From Catonia carolina (lineage: Eukaryota > Arthropoda > Insecta > Hemiptera > Achilidae): a stretch of 64,000 bases of DNA. Location: the NCBI GenBank assembly GCA_035578175.1, contig JAQMRL010000001.1, positions 435,140,045-435,204,044 of the forward strand, in the 5' to 3' direction. Position numbers and translations under genes: made by a program. Numbering within the stretch: position 1 is the first letter of the stretch; each line of letters starts with the position of its first letter. Shown piece after piece: positions 25,563-38,667 of the stretch. The notes below the pieces were generated by a model. It was not told the origin of the DNA. It saw nothing but the letters and a program-made list of their open reading frames with translations, and ran no database searches.

Positions 25563-27077
25563 CAATCGCTAAAAACATGTTTTTTGGGTTCAGGGGGTCT
25601 GAAAACGTATAGATCCGGTGAAAACTCGATTTCGAAAAATCGACATGAAAACAATACTTTTCTTCCTATATATTCATATAGGCAGGAGAAAGTAAAAATA
25701 GATATTGGTTAAGATTATGTCTATTGCTCATTTGTTTTTAACCAAGAGTAAGTATGGGTGTACAAAGTAAGTACACTATACAAATTGCTGTAACCCCTTT
25801 ACCAGTTGTTGTTGTTGTTTAGGTCGTCAGCCGAAAGGCTGGTTTGAACCTGTAGAGGTTTTACTAAGTAAAACGAGGAGTGAGGCAGTTTTCCATTACC
25901 TTCCTCACTGAGTGGAAAAGTACGCATATCAGCATGCCGGGCCCTCTGAAAAGCACATATTTTCCACTCTGCAAATGACACCTTCACTTTATTCACCACA
26001 GGGTCTGGCTGTATAATGAAATTCATTACTTTCAGAGAAGATATCTCTGATTAGTGTCTTTTACACCTTTACCTCTTCTGTTCTTAAAGTCATATAATTG
26101 GTTGACCATGTGATAAGAAACAGAACTATTTATTTTAGCCCTGCAACGAACAGATTGGGTGTAAATAGTTTGACACTCCACCTGTCGGTTATGGGCGGTC
26201 CTTTACCAGTGTAGGAGTCCAAAGACGTATTACGGAAGCTTCTATTGATATTGTTGTTTAGGTCAACAGCCGAAAGGCTGGTTTGAACCTCTAGAGGTTT
26301 TACTAAGTAAAAACGAGGAGTTAGGTGGTTTACCAATGCCTTCCTCACTTAGTTGAAAGAGTATGCTTATCAGCATGCCAAGCCCTCCGAAAAGCACCCA
26401 CTTTCCACCCTGCAAATGACACCTTCACTTCATTCACCACAGGGTCTGGCTGCATAGTGAAATTCATTACTCTCAGAGGAGATAACTCTGACTAGTGTCT
26501 TTTACACCTCTACCTCTTCTGTTCTTAAATAGTTCAGTCATATAAGTGGCTGACTATGTGATAAGAAACAGAACTATTTTTTTTTAGCCCTGGACCAAAC
26601 AAATAGAGTGCAATTAAAATAACACTCCACCTGCCCGTTTTGGGCATTTATTGATATTACATAATGGTATAGTTAGAGTATAAGAGTTGGGTAGTTACAG
26701 CAGTGAGGCAGATTCTGTTTAATTGCAATCGTCAGTTACTTCAGGATTTTAAAAAAATATTGACTTAAGACTAGTTACAATCACGAAAGAAATTAAAATT
26801 AATATTTTGAAAACTACTTCACCAAAAAATTTTGAGCGCTTGTAGACCAAGTTTATTTACAATACTTTATTGTGTTTATTTGTGTAATATTGTTTAAATT
26901 GTCGGATATGACATGCGTATAGTAATTGTATATTTTTTTTACTTTTTCGTTCACTGTATTAAAAATATATAGGGAAGGAAAGTATTGTTTTCACATCGAT
27001 TTTACCAAATCGAGTTTCACCGGAAATACACGTTTGCAGGCCCCTGAACCCAAAAATCATGTTTTAACGATTGGCGT

Positions 27078-27123
<46 letters not shown>

Positions 27124-30100
27124 AAAATAATTTTAAAAACAGAATATCTTACGAAGTTAAAACTTAGAAATACCACTAGGGAACCGAAATGTTGTATTAA
27201 AATTTTTAGAGAATTTAATTTTGAAAACTTAAATAGTTTAAAACATTTTATGCATTTATTGGTAATTTAACGAACAAATTATACAACAAAGCTAAAAAAG
27301 ACTGTTTTCAGAGAACATCTTTTTCAATTTTACTTTGAAAATCATGAAAACTTTTATAAAGTTCTAAAACCTATTTTATTTAATTTATCGGGTCAAAATC
27401 CGTTAGAAACCATCAAATTTACTCATAATGTTTAATATATAATTAATAATATAGCTATATAATTGGGCCTAGACCTCCAGGTTGGCTTGATTTAGGAGTA
27501 GGTTCTGAACCCATGCAGAAATCTTTCGCCAGCTATAACTCGCTAACAAAGTGTTTCCGAACCTATGTTTATATGAACGTTTTTCATTCTTTTGATAAGA
27601 GGAACACGCCTGTAAAGTATGTCGGTTCCTCGTGGGATACTCTAAATATCGAATCGTACGCGTTTTAACAATATAAAAATCTGGTGTAAACACTCACACG
27701 ACTTTCTTTTGCCAACGTAAATTGACAATATTATAACCTATGTTTAATCCATTTGGAAACGATGTAAAATGAAAAACAAAACCTAATTTTTAATCACGAG
27801 TGAATGACGGAAAATGAAAGTTATAGTAGGTAGTGTATGTATTTTAATGCACGTTATTGTATGATCCATAAATGAAATAAAATATCTACAATCGCGAAGC
27901 GAGGTAATATGCTGGTTGTATAATTTTACATGAGATGTTTCAAATGTAGACTAATTTTTAAATAGTAAACGAGAGACATTAATTTTATAAAGTTTATTAT
28001 GAAGTCTTATTTGTAGAAATCTATTACTAAAAGCAATAATTGCTCGTCTCAATAAGGATTCAGAGAAATAGAGAAGCCTTTAAACTCTTGTCATTTAATT
28101 TTTCCACTTAATTGTCTCCAATCGACATATCGACAAAGAAATTCTCTGTAATTTTTAACGCATTTTTGTAAAACTAGTTCGTTTAAATAATTATCAAGAA
28201 TTTTATGTTTTTTTTAATGCAAAACATATTACCAGTTTTATTGTGAAACGGAAAAATATTAATTGGAAAAATGTCTGATTAGTATTTTCCTTCTTTCCCA
28301 TTACAAGCAACACAAAATCTAATGTGAAATGGTCATACGACTTTCTCTTACCAATGTAAATAAAACCCACAGCTGATTTCGGAGACGAAAGTTCCAGGTT
28401 CAAATCCCAGTAAAGGTAAAGTCCAACCTTTCTTAGCCTTTCTCCTAATGTAAACAAATAATGACGTCAATGAGCATGCGCATTATACCGTGCGTTCGGA
28501 AAGTCGCTGTGCACTGGAATTGTGACTATGGATTTATGAAAATATGTATAAAGAAATGACTAAGCATTTTGGAAAAAAATTTATTCAATACCTTAATTAC
28601 ATTGTTAAACTGTGATTACATTGTTTATAGAAGGTGTTCGAAATGACCTCCATTGGCGCATCAATACAGCATTGCACTCGTTTCATTTTGTTTGCAAACA
28701 CCTTTCGCAACTGAAGAACAGTGATTTCTTGAATGTATGCCATTATTGCGGCTTTAAGTTCGTCAATCGTGTGTGGTCTGTTCCGATACACAGTTTGTTT
28801 CGCCGCACCCCATAAAAAGAAATCGGGGGGAGTCAGATCAGGAGATCTTGCAGGCCACAAATTCTTTGAAATTATTCGTTCACCAAACACGTTGCGCAGG
28901 AAAGCCATTGAGATGTTAGATGTATGTGCTGTTGCCCCGTCTTGTTGGAACCAACCATTATTCATTTCCACTTGTGTTATTTGATGCGTAAAGTTCTCTA
29001 AAATATCAGAACAATAACGTTCACTATTGATTGTGTTTGCAAAAAAAAATTGGTCCAACAATACGTGCTCTACTCACAGCAACCCAGACTCCAATTTTTG
29101 CTTCGTGTAAGGACTGCTCATGTAAAGCGCAAGGGTTAGTTGTCGACCATACTCGAGTATTTTGTGAACTTATATACCCTCCCAAGTGAAACTACGCTTC
29201 ATCTGTATAAAACGTTACGTCAAGGATGTCTTCGGAATTTTGGTTGATGAAACGTTGAAACCAATGACAATAATTTAGTCTCTTGTCATTATCTGAAGGT
29301 TTCAGCTCTTGAACACACCTCACTTTGTATGGGAATAGTTTAAGTTCTTGTCTGACAGCTTTATGTGCGGTAGCAAGTCCGATATTATGCTGTTGTGCTA
29401 ACTTACGCATTGATTTTTTTGGACTTTGTGCCATAGAATCAGAAATATCCAGCAGCTTTTGTTCGTCTAGCTTAGGGGGCCTACCACTACGTTCAGCGTC
29501 CTCAACAGAGCCAGTTGCCCGAAATTTTTCTATCAGTGTTCGTACTGCATTACGGTGAGGAATAATTGAATCTGGAAACTTTTCAGAAAATTTGCGCTTC
29601 ACTAAATCACTGTACTTGTCACCTTCGCGAAATACGTATTCAACGAGGAAAATGCGCTCCTCTACTGAAAGAACCATCGCGTCCAACAACAAAAAACGTG
29701 CAACAGAACTGCAATAAATGAAACATAATACAACTTCAACTCAATGACTGACAGGCCCCGACGTGTTCGGCAACAATTGAACAGCACAGAGCTACCAACC
29801 TAGCCATGAAATTATTCCCTGTCATGTCACTTGGTGCACAGCGACTTTCAGAACGCATGGTATAAAAATGAGTACACGCTGATTAAAAAGTAACAACAAA
29901 ATACTTTCAAAAGTCTTTAAATACAAAATAATTTTAAAAGTGTTTTTATAAATTAAATTGTTAGGCCTACATCATATCATGACTGATATTTTAAGTACTT
30001 TAAGTACTTATAATTCAAAACATAGTCAACTTAATAGGAATACGACATCCGTAAAGTCGCAGACTCTAACGTGCACCCTGTGGTAGGTGGCTTTTGTTTG

Positions 30101-33100
30101 TTGACAGTAGGAGCAAACTAAGAACGGCTGAACTGTAGTTGTTTTTGTACGGATTTGAATATTAGACAGTGGTTTCCGGTATACATTGATTTTGGGGTTC
30201 AATTAACCATACTCTCTCAGGAGTTGTTGACCTGAGTCTGTGCAAGACTATAGGCTACCTCATATATACGTCATAAATATATATCATCCTCATCTCCTTG
30301 TGTCATGTGGTTGCTTATTATTCTAAATTGAACAGATAGAAACGTAAACAAATAAGGAATGTAAAACAGTAATAACTGTTTGTTTCCTTTGGGGAACAGT
30401 GGAGGAAATAAAATAGGCTGCTACTCACAATCACCACGGTGTTTTAAATTTGGCAATCATGCTGTTTCCTCCACTTCTAGTGTTCAATACAAAAAAAAAA
30501 TCTGGTGTGAAACACTCACACAACTTTCTGTTGCCAATGCAAATAATTAACAATAAACCTAACATTAGTAATAAAACATTAGAAATAAACAAAAATCTAA
30601 CCTCAATAAACATAACCTAATTTTACTCATATATATGAAAGATGCTAAATGAAAATCGACCTCAGTTAAAAATACGGAAAATCATCGCTCTTTCACGCTA
30701 AACTAGGCACTGTACAAATAAATGCTCTAAATAAAAGTTGTAGATCTTTTAATTTCCTATACATTTTATTATATACACTTTTGTCGTAAAACGCATACTA
30801 AGGTCGAAATCTTAAAAAAATAAAATTTTCACACGTTTTCGTGAGAAAAAAACAGAAAATTGCTAATTATCGCTAAACTAAGAGTTATACGAAAAAATGT
30901 TTGAAATAAAAGTTGTAGAATTTAAAAATTCTCTACAACTTTAATTATATACATTTTTGCAGTAAAGCCGCAATATTAAAATAAACATTTTTTTTACGTG
31001 AAAACAGCCTTACCAAGAAATTTCAGCAGACATGGCGCCTACCCTATCCTGTAGAGCATAAACAATTAAGTAGATGAGGCGATTTTTAAAAAAAATCATA
31101 GGATCAGTTTTTGAGAAAATCGCAAAAAAGTGTAAAATGACACGAATAAACAACTTCTTCCGGTTGACCGATTTTCATGAAAATGTTCGTGTCGGGTCCA
31201 GAGTAGTGGTATGTAACTTAAGTTTCAAGTTTCAAGTTCGTACGATGTTCCATTCTTGAGATATTCTGTTCACACATACACACACACACACAGACACATA
31301 CACACACAGACCAATCGCTAAAAACATGTTTTTTGGGTTCAGGGGGTCTGAAAACGTGTAGATCCGGTGAAAACTTTATTTCGAAAAATCGACATAAAAA
31401 CAATACTTTCCTTCCTATATATTCATATAGGCAAGAGAAAGTAATATAATAGTATGTAATTCTTTTAAATTACACGAGTAACAATTTTTTAAATTATATT
31501 TTTTGTAGTCATTGCTGATTACAGCAAGTATTAAAAAACTTATCAGGGTGAAAAAGTACACCTAATACTTTAATTAAACAACAAAAAATAAATTAAATTG
31601 TAATTTTCGAGTTTTTATAAAAAGTGAGTTTGGTTATACATCAATGTTATAATTTTACATCATAATGATCTTTTTATTAATCTTTGCATTACAAATGGCA
31701 GGGGGTTTTTGAAATCGTATAAAAAAGTACAATACTTTACATTTCATTTAATCTTATGACAAACAAGTGTTTTATGAACACTTATGATTTGTTTTATGAG
31801 ACAACTGGTTAAATGTTTTGAACACTTTGGTATAAAAATATGTGTATTGATTTGTGTTTATGATTGATAACCAAAACAAAGTAATTTTGCTTTGACACAA
31901 CTTAAGAAATTGAGCTTTTTTCATTTATTCCTAGAAGAGTATTTTTCATATAATAACCTGAATGTCTCAAAAAATAAAAGATCAAGGTATTAAATTTTTT
32001 TTAGATACTCTTCCATCAGTGGCATAAATAAAGAGGGGTCCAGGGTGTCCAGACACCCCCAAAATGTAAAAAAAAGAAAAAAATATTATAAGGATTAGTA
32101 AATGTTACCAATAGCAGGAAACCTGTTGTTGTTGTTTAGGTCATCAGCCAAAAAGCTGGTTTGAACCTGTAGAGGTTTTACTAAGTAAAACGAAGAGTGA
32201 GGTGGTATACCATTGCCTTCCTCACTGAGTGGAAAAGTACGCTCATCTGCATGCCAAACCCTCTGAACACATATTTTCCACTCTGCAAATGACACCTTCA
32301 CTTCATTCACCACAGGGTCTGGCTGTATAATGAAATTCATTACTTTCAGAGGAGATGACTCTGATCAGTGTCTTTTATACCTCTACCTCTTCTGCTCTTA
32401 AATGATTCAGTCATTTAATTGGTTGACCATGTGATAAGAAACAGAACTATTTATTTTTCCTCTCTAATTCTTTATTTACAATTGTAAAATTTTACAACAA
32501 GCCAATGTGATGATTATAATATTAATGTAAAGACATGATAGGCATGAGAGGGGTAGGGCCCCCCATTGGTGCCTCCCCAAGAATGAATTTTTCTTTTAGC
32601 TTTTATTTGTTATTGGGAACTGTACATTTTTGACAACTACCCAATTTGATCGCTGCTTTTGCTGTATTATTTGGTGTGAATAAGGAATTTGAACAGGAAC
32701 CCCCAGTAGTTCCTGGGCTATTGCTGTCAACTGGTCACCATACAAAGTCACTTGCCCAACCGGTGTTACTTAACAAATAATAGGGACTTACTACCAGCTG
32801 ACTGACTGGGCTGGCCTGAAGGCCTAGAATGAAAATTGTATATCAAATTAGCAGGTCTCTACTCCAGCATCTTTTGAGGCGTCTAGCGGGATTATCAGGT
32901 AAATGGAAGGTGGAAAGTGATCGCACCAGTGCGTTCTCGTGTTTGTTCGTGTGACTTGTCGTGAAAGTGTATAGGTATTCGATGGAACTTTGTACAAGTA
33001 GTGTTTTTAAATCTGTATGTAAGGTTTTGTTATTAAGGTAAAGAGGTGCTTTTGCTATAAGGCGTAATGTTTTTGACTGGAATGCTTGAATTCGTTGCAA

Positions 33101-36100
33101 GTTAGAGGGTTTGGTTGAAATGTAAATTTGGGACCTGTAGGTCAGGGCATTTAAATACAAATTTTTTTGATGAAAACATCATACGAGTACTGCAATTAGA
33201 TTGCTAAACAAATTAACTTGCTCTGTGTTACTTTCTAAATAAATAAATAAAATTAAATAAATTTGTTTTTAATTTGTTTTTAATAAATTACTAAATTATT
33301 TGTCTGTTAACATTGTGAATAGAATATATAATAAATGTAAAGAATGAAAAAAATGCAATGCAATATATAATTTATACAGATTTTTTTACCAAAAATGGTA
33401 TAATGGAAAAGGTACATAAGTTTAGATTATATTCTTTCCTTATCTCGGCCTGAGAAAGAGATGGGCAGATTTGAAAGGCTCAGAACAGGCAGAGATGCTT
33501 AATCCTTGAAAGGCAGAAGAAGAAGAAGTTTAGATAATGTTATTATTTAGTAGGCCTATTTATCTGTGATGGTACCAATAAGTTTGTAGACAGGTTTCTC
33601 AGTTCTTACTTGTTAGAGGTATATAGCAATGAACCATTCATTACAAAAATGAGAATTTATATATTCAGAACTAACATTTCAAATATTTTAATAATTATTA
33701 TTGAAATTATATACATTAGTATAAAACATTTCTCGTTTGTGTATTATCAATATTGTATATAAATGATGTTATAACCTCTCAATAACTTGTTAAAACTAAA
33801 AAATAATAATATATATTTCTTTGTTAAATAATTCATTAATATTAAATATTAATTATATTAGTGTTATTTACTGTTAAATAAATAAAATTTTATCGTCTTG
33901 TTACTCTTTTCTACATTTTATTAATAGTATCAGATGACCTTTGATCTTGGAAATTAACTGCTTTTTGTAGGCTCTTAAATTACTTAAAATTCTCTAAATT
34001 CAATATTGTTCTGTACTATTGTTTGAAAATATTATATTTACTGTTTTTGTTAAAATATTTCATTATAAATTATTATTAAATGTAATTTATTTAGATTTTA
34101 TAAAAATGTATCCTTTACCAGTGTGTAAATGAATTATACAAATAAATAATGGTAATGACTGCATTAGTAGCCAATAAAAATGTACCCAATTTCTTGGGTA
34201 TGATTTTTTAAAAGTTGTATAGACTCCATTGTACAACAAAAACCCTCCAATGTACATGGTGCAGCTATTAAATAACAAGACTGAGGTTGTAAAATATTTT
34301 ATTTTCATTTTTTTCAAAATCACTTATTGTCACCTTCAATATACACTTCTTCTCTATCCCTGTACCGCTCCATACGAATTTTCCATTGTTGGAAACTGTG
34401 CTGGAAGTCATCTCCTGTCAGCTTCTTCAGGACCCGTGCCGCTTTCTCTTTTACAGCTTCCACAGACTCAAGTCTTGTCCCTTTTAATGCAGATTTCACC
34501 TTAGGGAACAACAAGAAGATAATAACATGTGATGAAACGTGCTTTTTTACTTATGATCCAGAAACGAAGCGCCAATCCATTCACTGGAAAAGCCGAACTT
34601 CACCGGAAGCCAAAAAAGCTCGAATCAGCGAGTCAAAATTTAAAGCAATGATGATTGTTTTTTTTATAACCATGGGATTGCGTATCTTCACTGAGTTCCT
34701 GAAGGTCAAATAATTAATCAATAATACTATCTTGAGGTACTTTCTAAACCATGCCAAAGAGTAAGGAAAAAATGCCCCAAAATGTGGAACAACAAATCAT
34801 GGGTTCTCCACCTAGACAATGCGCCAGCTCATTTCGCGTTATCTGTCAAGAGGTTCCTAGCCAAGTACAGCATCTCAGTGTTAGAACATCCACCTTATTC
34901 ACCAGATCTCACACCATGTGATTTCTACCTGTTCCCTAAGGTGAAATCTGCATTAAAAGGGACAAGATTTGAGTCTGTGGAAGCTGTAAAAGAGAAAGTG
35001 GCACATATCCTGAAGGAGCTGACAGAAGATGGCTTCCAGCACTGTTTCCAACTATGGAAAATTCGCATGGAGCGTTGTAGGGTTAGAGAAAGAGTGTATA
35101 TTGAAGGTGACAATAAGTGATTATGTATAAAATAAAAATAATTTTTTTTACGTCAGTCTTGTTATTTAATAGCCACTCCTCGTATACTAGCAATGGGTGG
35201 ATTTTTAAATTTCTTTAAATTTATTTTTTGGAAAAAATGTGTAATTACACATAATCAATTACGAATATATTAATTTGTTTTCTTTATATGATATTTAACT
35301 AAAAATACCGTGCGTTCGGAAAGTCGCTGTGCACTGGAATTGTGACTATGGATTTATGAAAATATGTATAAAGAAATGACTAAGCATTTTGGAAAAAAAT
35401 TTATTCAATACCTTAATTACATTGTTAAACCGTGATTACATTGTTTATAGAAGGTGTTCGAAATGACCTCCATTGGCATCAATACAGCATTGCACTCGTT
35501 TCATTTTGTTTGCAAACACCTTTCGCAACTGAAGAACAGTGATTCCTTGAATGTATGCCGTTATTGCGGCTTTAAGTTCGTCAATCGTGTGTGGTCTGTT
35601 CCGATACACAGTTTGTTTCGCCGCACCCCATAAAAAGAAATCGGGGGGAGTCAGATCAGGAGATCTTGCAGGCCACAAATTCTTTGAAATTATTCGTTCA
35701 CCAAACACGTTGCATAACGTTTTATACAGTTGCGAAAGGTGTTTGCAAACAAAATGAAACGAGTGCAATGCTGTATTGATGCCAATGGAGGTCATTTCGA
35801 ACACCTTCTATAAACAATGTAATCACGGTTTAACAATGTAATTAAGGTATTGAATAAATTTTTTTCCAAAATGCTTAGTCGTTTCTTTATACATATTTTC
35901 ATAAATCCATAGTCACAATTCCAGTGCACAGCGACTTTCCGAACGCACGGTACTTTATATGATTACTTAGTCATATCAAATACTTGGCAATTGAGATACA
36001 TGCTGGGTGTGAAACATTTAGCCTAATGCCTTTGATATAGTGTAAAGTTTGTTCAGGTCTTGACAAGGCTATAAATCTAGGAGGCTCATGCTTTGCAGTC

Positions 36101-38621
36101 TATCACAATTTAGCATTCTACCACTGTAACCTAGAAGGAGGCTAATTTAAAAATATTAATGACCAAAAAATATTAATTTTTGAATTTTGTCAAAAAATTG
36201 TAAAGAAAGATTAAAGTATGTTTTATATTAAAATTATAAAGTGTATTTAATTTAATGGTGGATCACAGAAACAGTTCCTCAAGAATAGTTCATTAAAAAA
36301 TTCATTTCAATTAGCTGATGAATGAAAATGTCTAATCAACTGATTAGAATATTTAATTAATTGACTTCTGACACGAGCATTATGTTTAAACTAATACATA
36401 TTACTAATAGACTTATATATTTGAACACATTGTGATGAAATATTTGATTAGGTTTTAGTATAACAGCACTCTCTCAACTGAATTATGTTAAAAAATAATG
36501 AATTACATGACAAACTGAAAAATAATGTAGCCTATTCATTTGTATATCATTCAATATTAAAATTTTTATGCGAGTTGTGGCTATTTAATAACGAGACTGA
36601 CGTAAAAAATTTAATTTGTATTTTATACATAATCACTTCTTGTCACCTTCAATATACTCTCCTTCTCTATCCCTACAACGCTCCATGCGAATTTTCCATT
36701 GTTGGAAACAGAGCTGGAAGTCATCTTCTGTCAGCTCCTTCAGGACACATGCCGCTTTCTCTTTTACAGCTTCCAGACTCAAATCTTGTCCCTTTCAATG
36801 GAGATTTCACCTTACGGAACAGGTAGAAGTCACATGGTTCAAGATCTGGTGAATAAGGTGGATGTTTTTCACTGAGATGCTGTACTTGGCTAGGAACCTC
36901 TTGACAGATAACGCTCCATGTGACTTTTCCATTGTTGGAAACAGAGCTGGAAGTCATCTTCTGACAGCTCCTTCAGGACACGTGCTGCTCTAAAATGTTT
37001 GAAATGAAGCTTGCAAAAATGTTTGTACTGATACTTTGTACGCGATTGAAAATGACCCAAATTTTTTGGAAACTATAATAACATGTGATGAAACGTGGTT
37101 TTTTACATATAATCTGGAAATGAAGCGCCAATCCATGCACTGGAAGAGCTGAACTTCACCGAGAGCCAAAAAAAGCTTGAATAAGCAAGTCAAAATTTAA
37201 AGCAATGATGATTGTTTTTTTTTGATATCAATGGGATTGTGTACCTTCACTGGGTTCCTGAAGGTCAAACAATTAATCAATATTACTACCTTGAGGTACT
37301 TTCTAAACTACGTCAAAGAGTAAGGAAAAAACGCCCCGAAATGTGGAACGACAAATCATGGGTTCTCCACCAAGACAATTTGTCAGCTCATTCCACGTTA
37401 TCTGTCAAGAGGTCCCTAGCCAAGTACAGCATCTCAGTGTTAGAACATCCACTTTATTCACCAGATCTTGCTCCATTTGACTTCTATCTGTTCCCTAAGG
37501 TGAAATCTGCATTAAAAGGGACAAGATTTGAGTCTGTGGAAGCTGTAAAAGAGAAAGTGGCACGTGTCCTGAAGGAGCTGACAGAAGATGACTTCCAGTA
37601 CTGTTTCCAACAATGGAAAATTCGCATGGAGCATTGTAGGGGTAGAGAAAAAGTGTACATTGAAGGTGACAATAAGTGATTATGTATAAAATTAAAATAA
37701 AATTTATTTAATAGCCACATCTCGTATGATGCAAATGGTAAGCATCATTTTGCATTTCATACCCATTTTCTGGACCTAATAGCTCCCTCTAAGTCAATCT
37801 CCAGGAACCAGCCATTATTTTTATAAGTGTCTATTTTAACCTGATTTAGTGAAATATATGATACTGATGAAATATATGTAATATGAGTGTATTTACATAA
37901 TTTCAATATTAAAGAATTGTTTAAGCTCTCTTAATTCAAAATTTTAGTATCTCCTTATTTATTAATGTGTCTGTATTTGTGTTGCAGCGGACTCTGACCT
38001 TCAGATGTCAGCTGGTCAGTCTGCTCTTCAGTCATCTCTTCAGGGTTCAACAGTCAATGTATTAACAATATCACAATATTGTGCAATCTGTGGTGATCGT
38101 GCTACTGGTAAACATTATGGAGCAGCCTCTTGCGATGGCTGCAAAGGATTCTTTCGACGGTCTGTTAGGAAAAACCATATTTATACTTGCAGGTAAGCCT
38201 TATTATAGTCTTCTTTTTCTTCTTACTATCAAGGATTAGGCATAAGCCTGTTCCGAACTCACAAACCATCCTGTACGTCTACAGAAACACGAGACATTCC
38301 AACCCGTACATCTCCACTACTGCCATCTTCTTCAAGGTCTTCCCACCTCCCTTCTTCCAACTGGAACATATTCCATCACTTTTAGAAGTATTCTCTCCTC
38401 TGGCATCTGTACCAAATGTTGCCTCCATTGATTCCGGTACTCCTCCACTTTTTCATTCATCGCCGGCCGCGTTGGCGATGTTGGTAACCTGCTCGCCTCT
38501 CATCACGCGGTCTTGGGTTCGAATCCCACTCGGGCATGGCATTTTTTCATACGTTACAAAAATTCATTTCATCCTTCACCGTCTGCATTAGCAGCAATTT
38601 GCAAAACAGTCGGACGTTAAA

Positions 38622-38667
<46 letters not shown>

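Larger units (their letters stand above)
28419..30135. mobile_element. T1 Tc1-like MITE carrying a mariner insertion
   Basis: TA at 28417-28418 and 30136-30137. Imperfect inverted ends include TAGCCTTTCTCCTAATGTAA at the left and GACAGTAGGAGCAAACTAAG at the right. Flanks match the uninterrupted copy at 40510-40856; the extra 1.37 kb is the mariner. Confidence 0.85.
28364..30362 (+). mobile_element. SINE-A split by a MITE
   Basis: Left piece 28364-28418 (CAGCTGATTTCGGAGACGAA, B box GGTTCAAATCC, AGTAAAGGTA) and right piece 30136-30362 (GTACGGATTTGAATATTAGA onward) join exactly across a TA dinucleotide when compared with 14154-14474. Confidence 0.88.

Noticed and set aside
25361..25654. Open frames made largely of Cys-Val or Thr-His repeats
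   Set aside because: They are translations of the (CA)n microsatellite inside a HINE-like element; similar frames at 2255-2452 and 31218-31403 have the same cause.
38461..38540. Possible tRNA gene
   Set aside because: Good A- and B-box-like motifs, but no closed acceptor stem, and it continues into a SINE body with a long poly(A) tail. The same applies at 11190-11263, 42153-42230 and 58860-58933.
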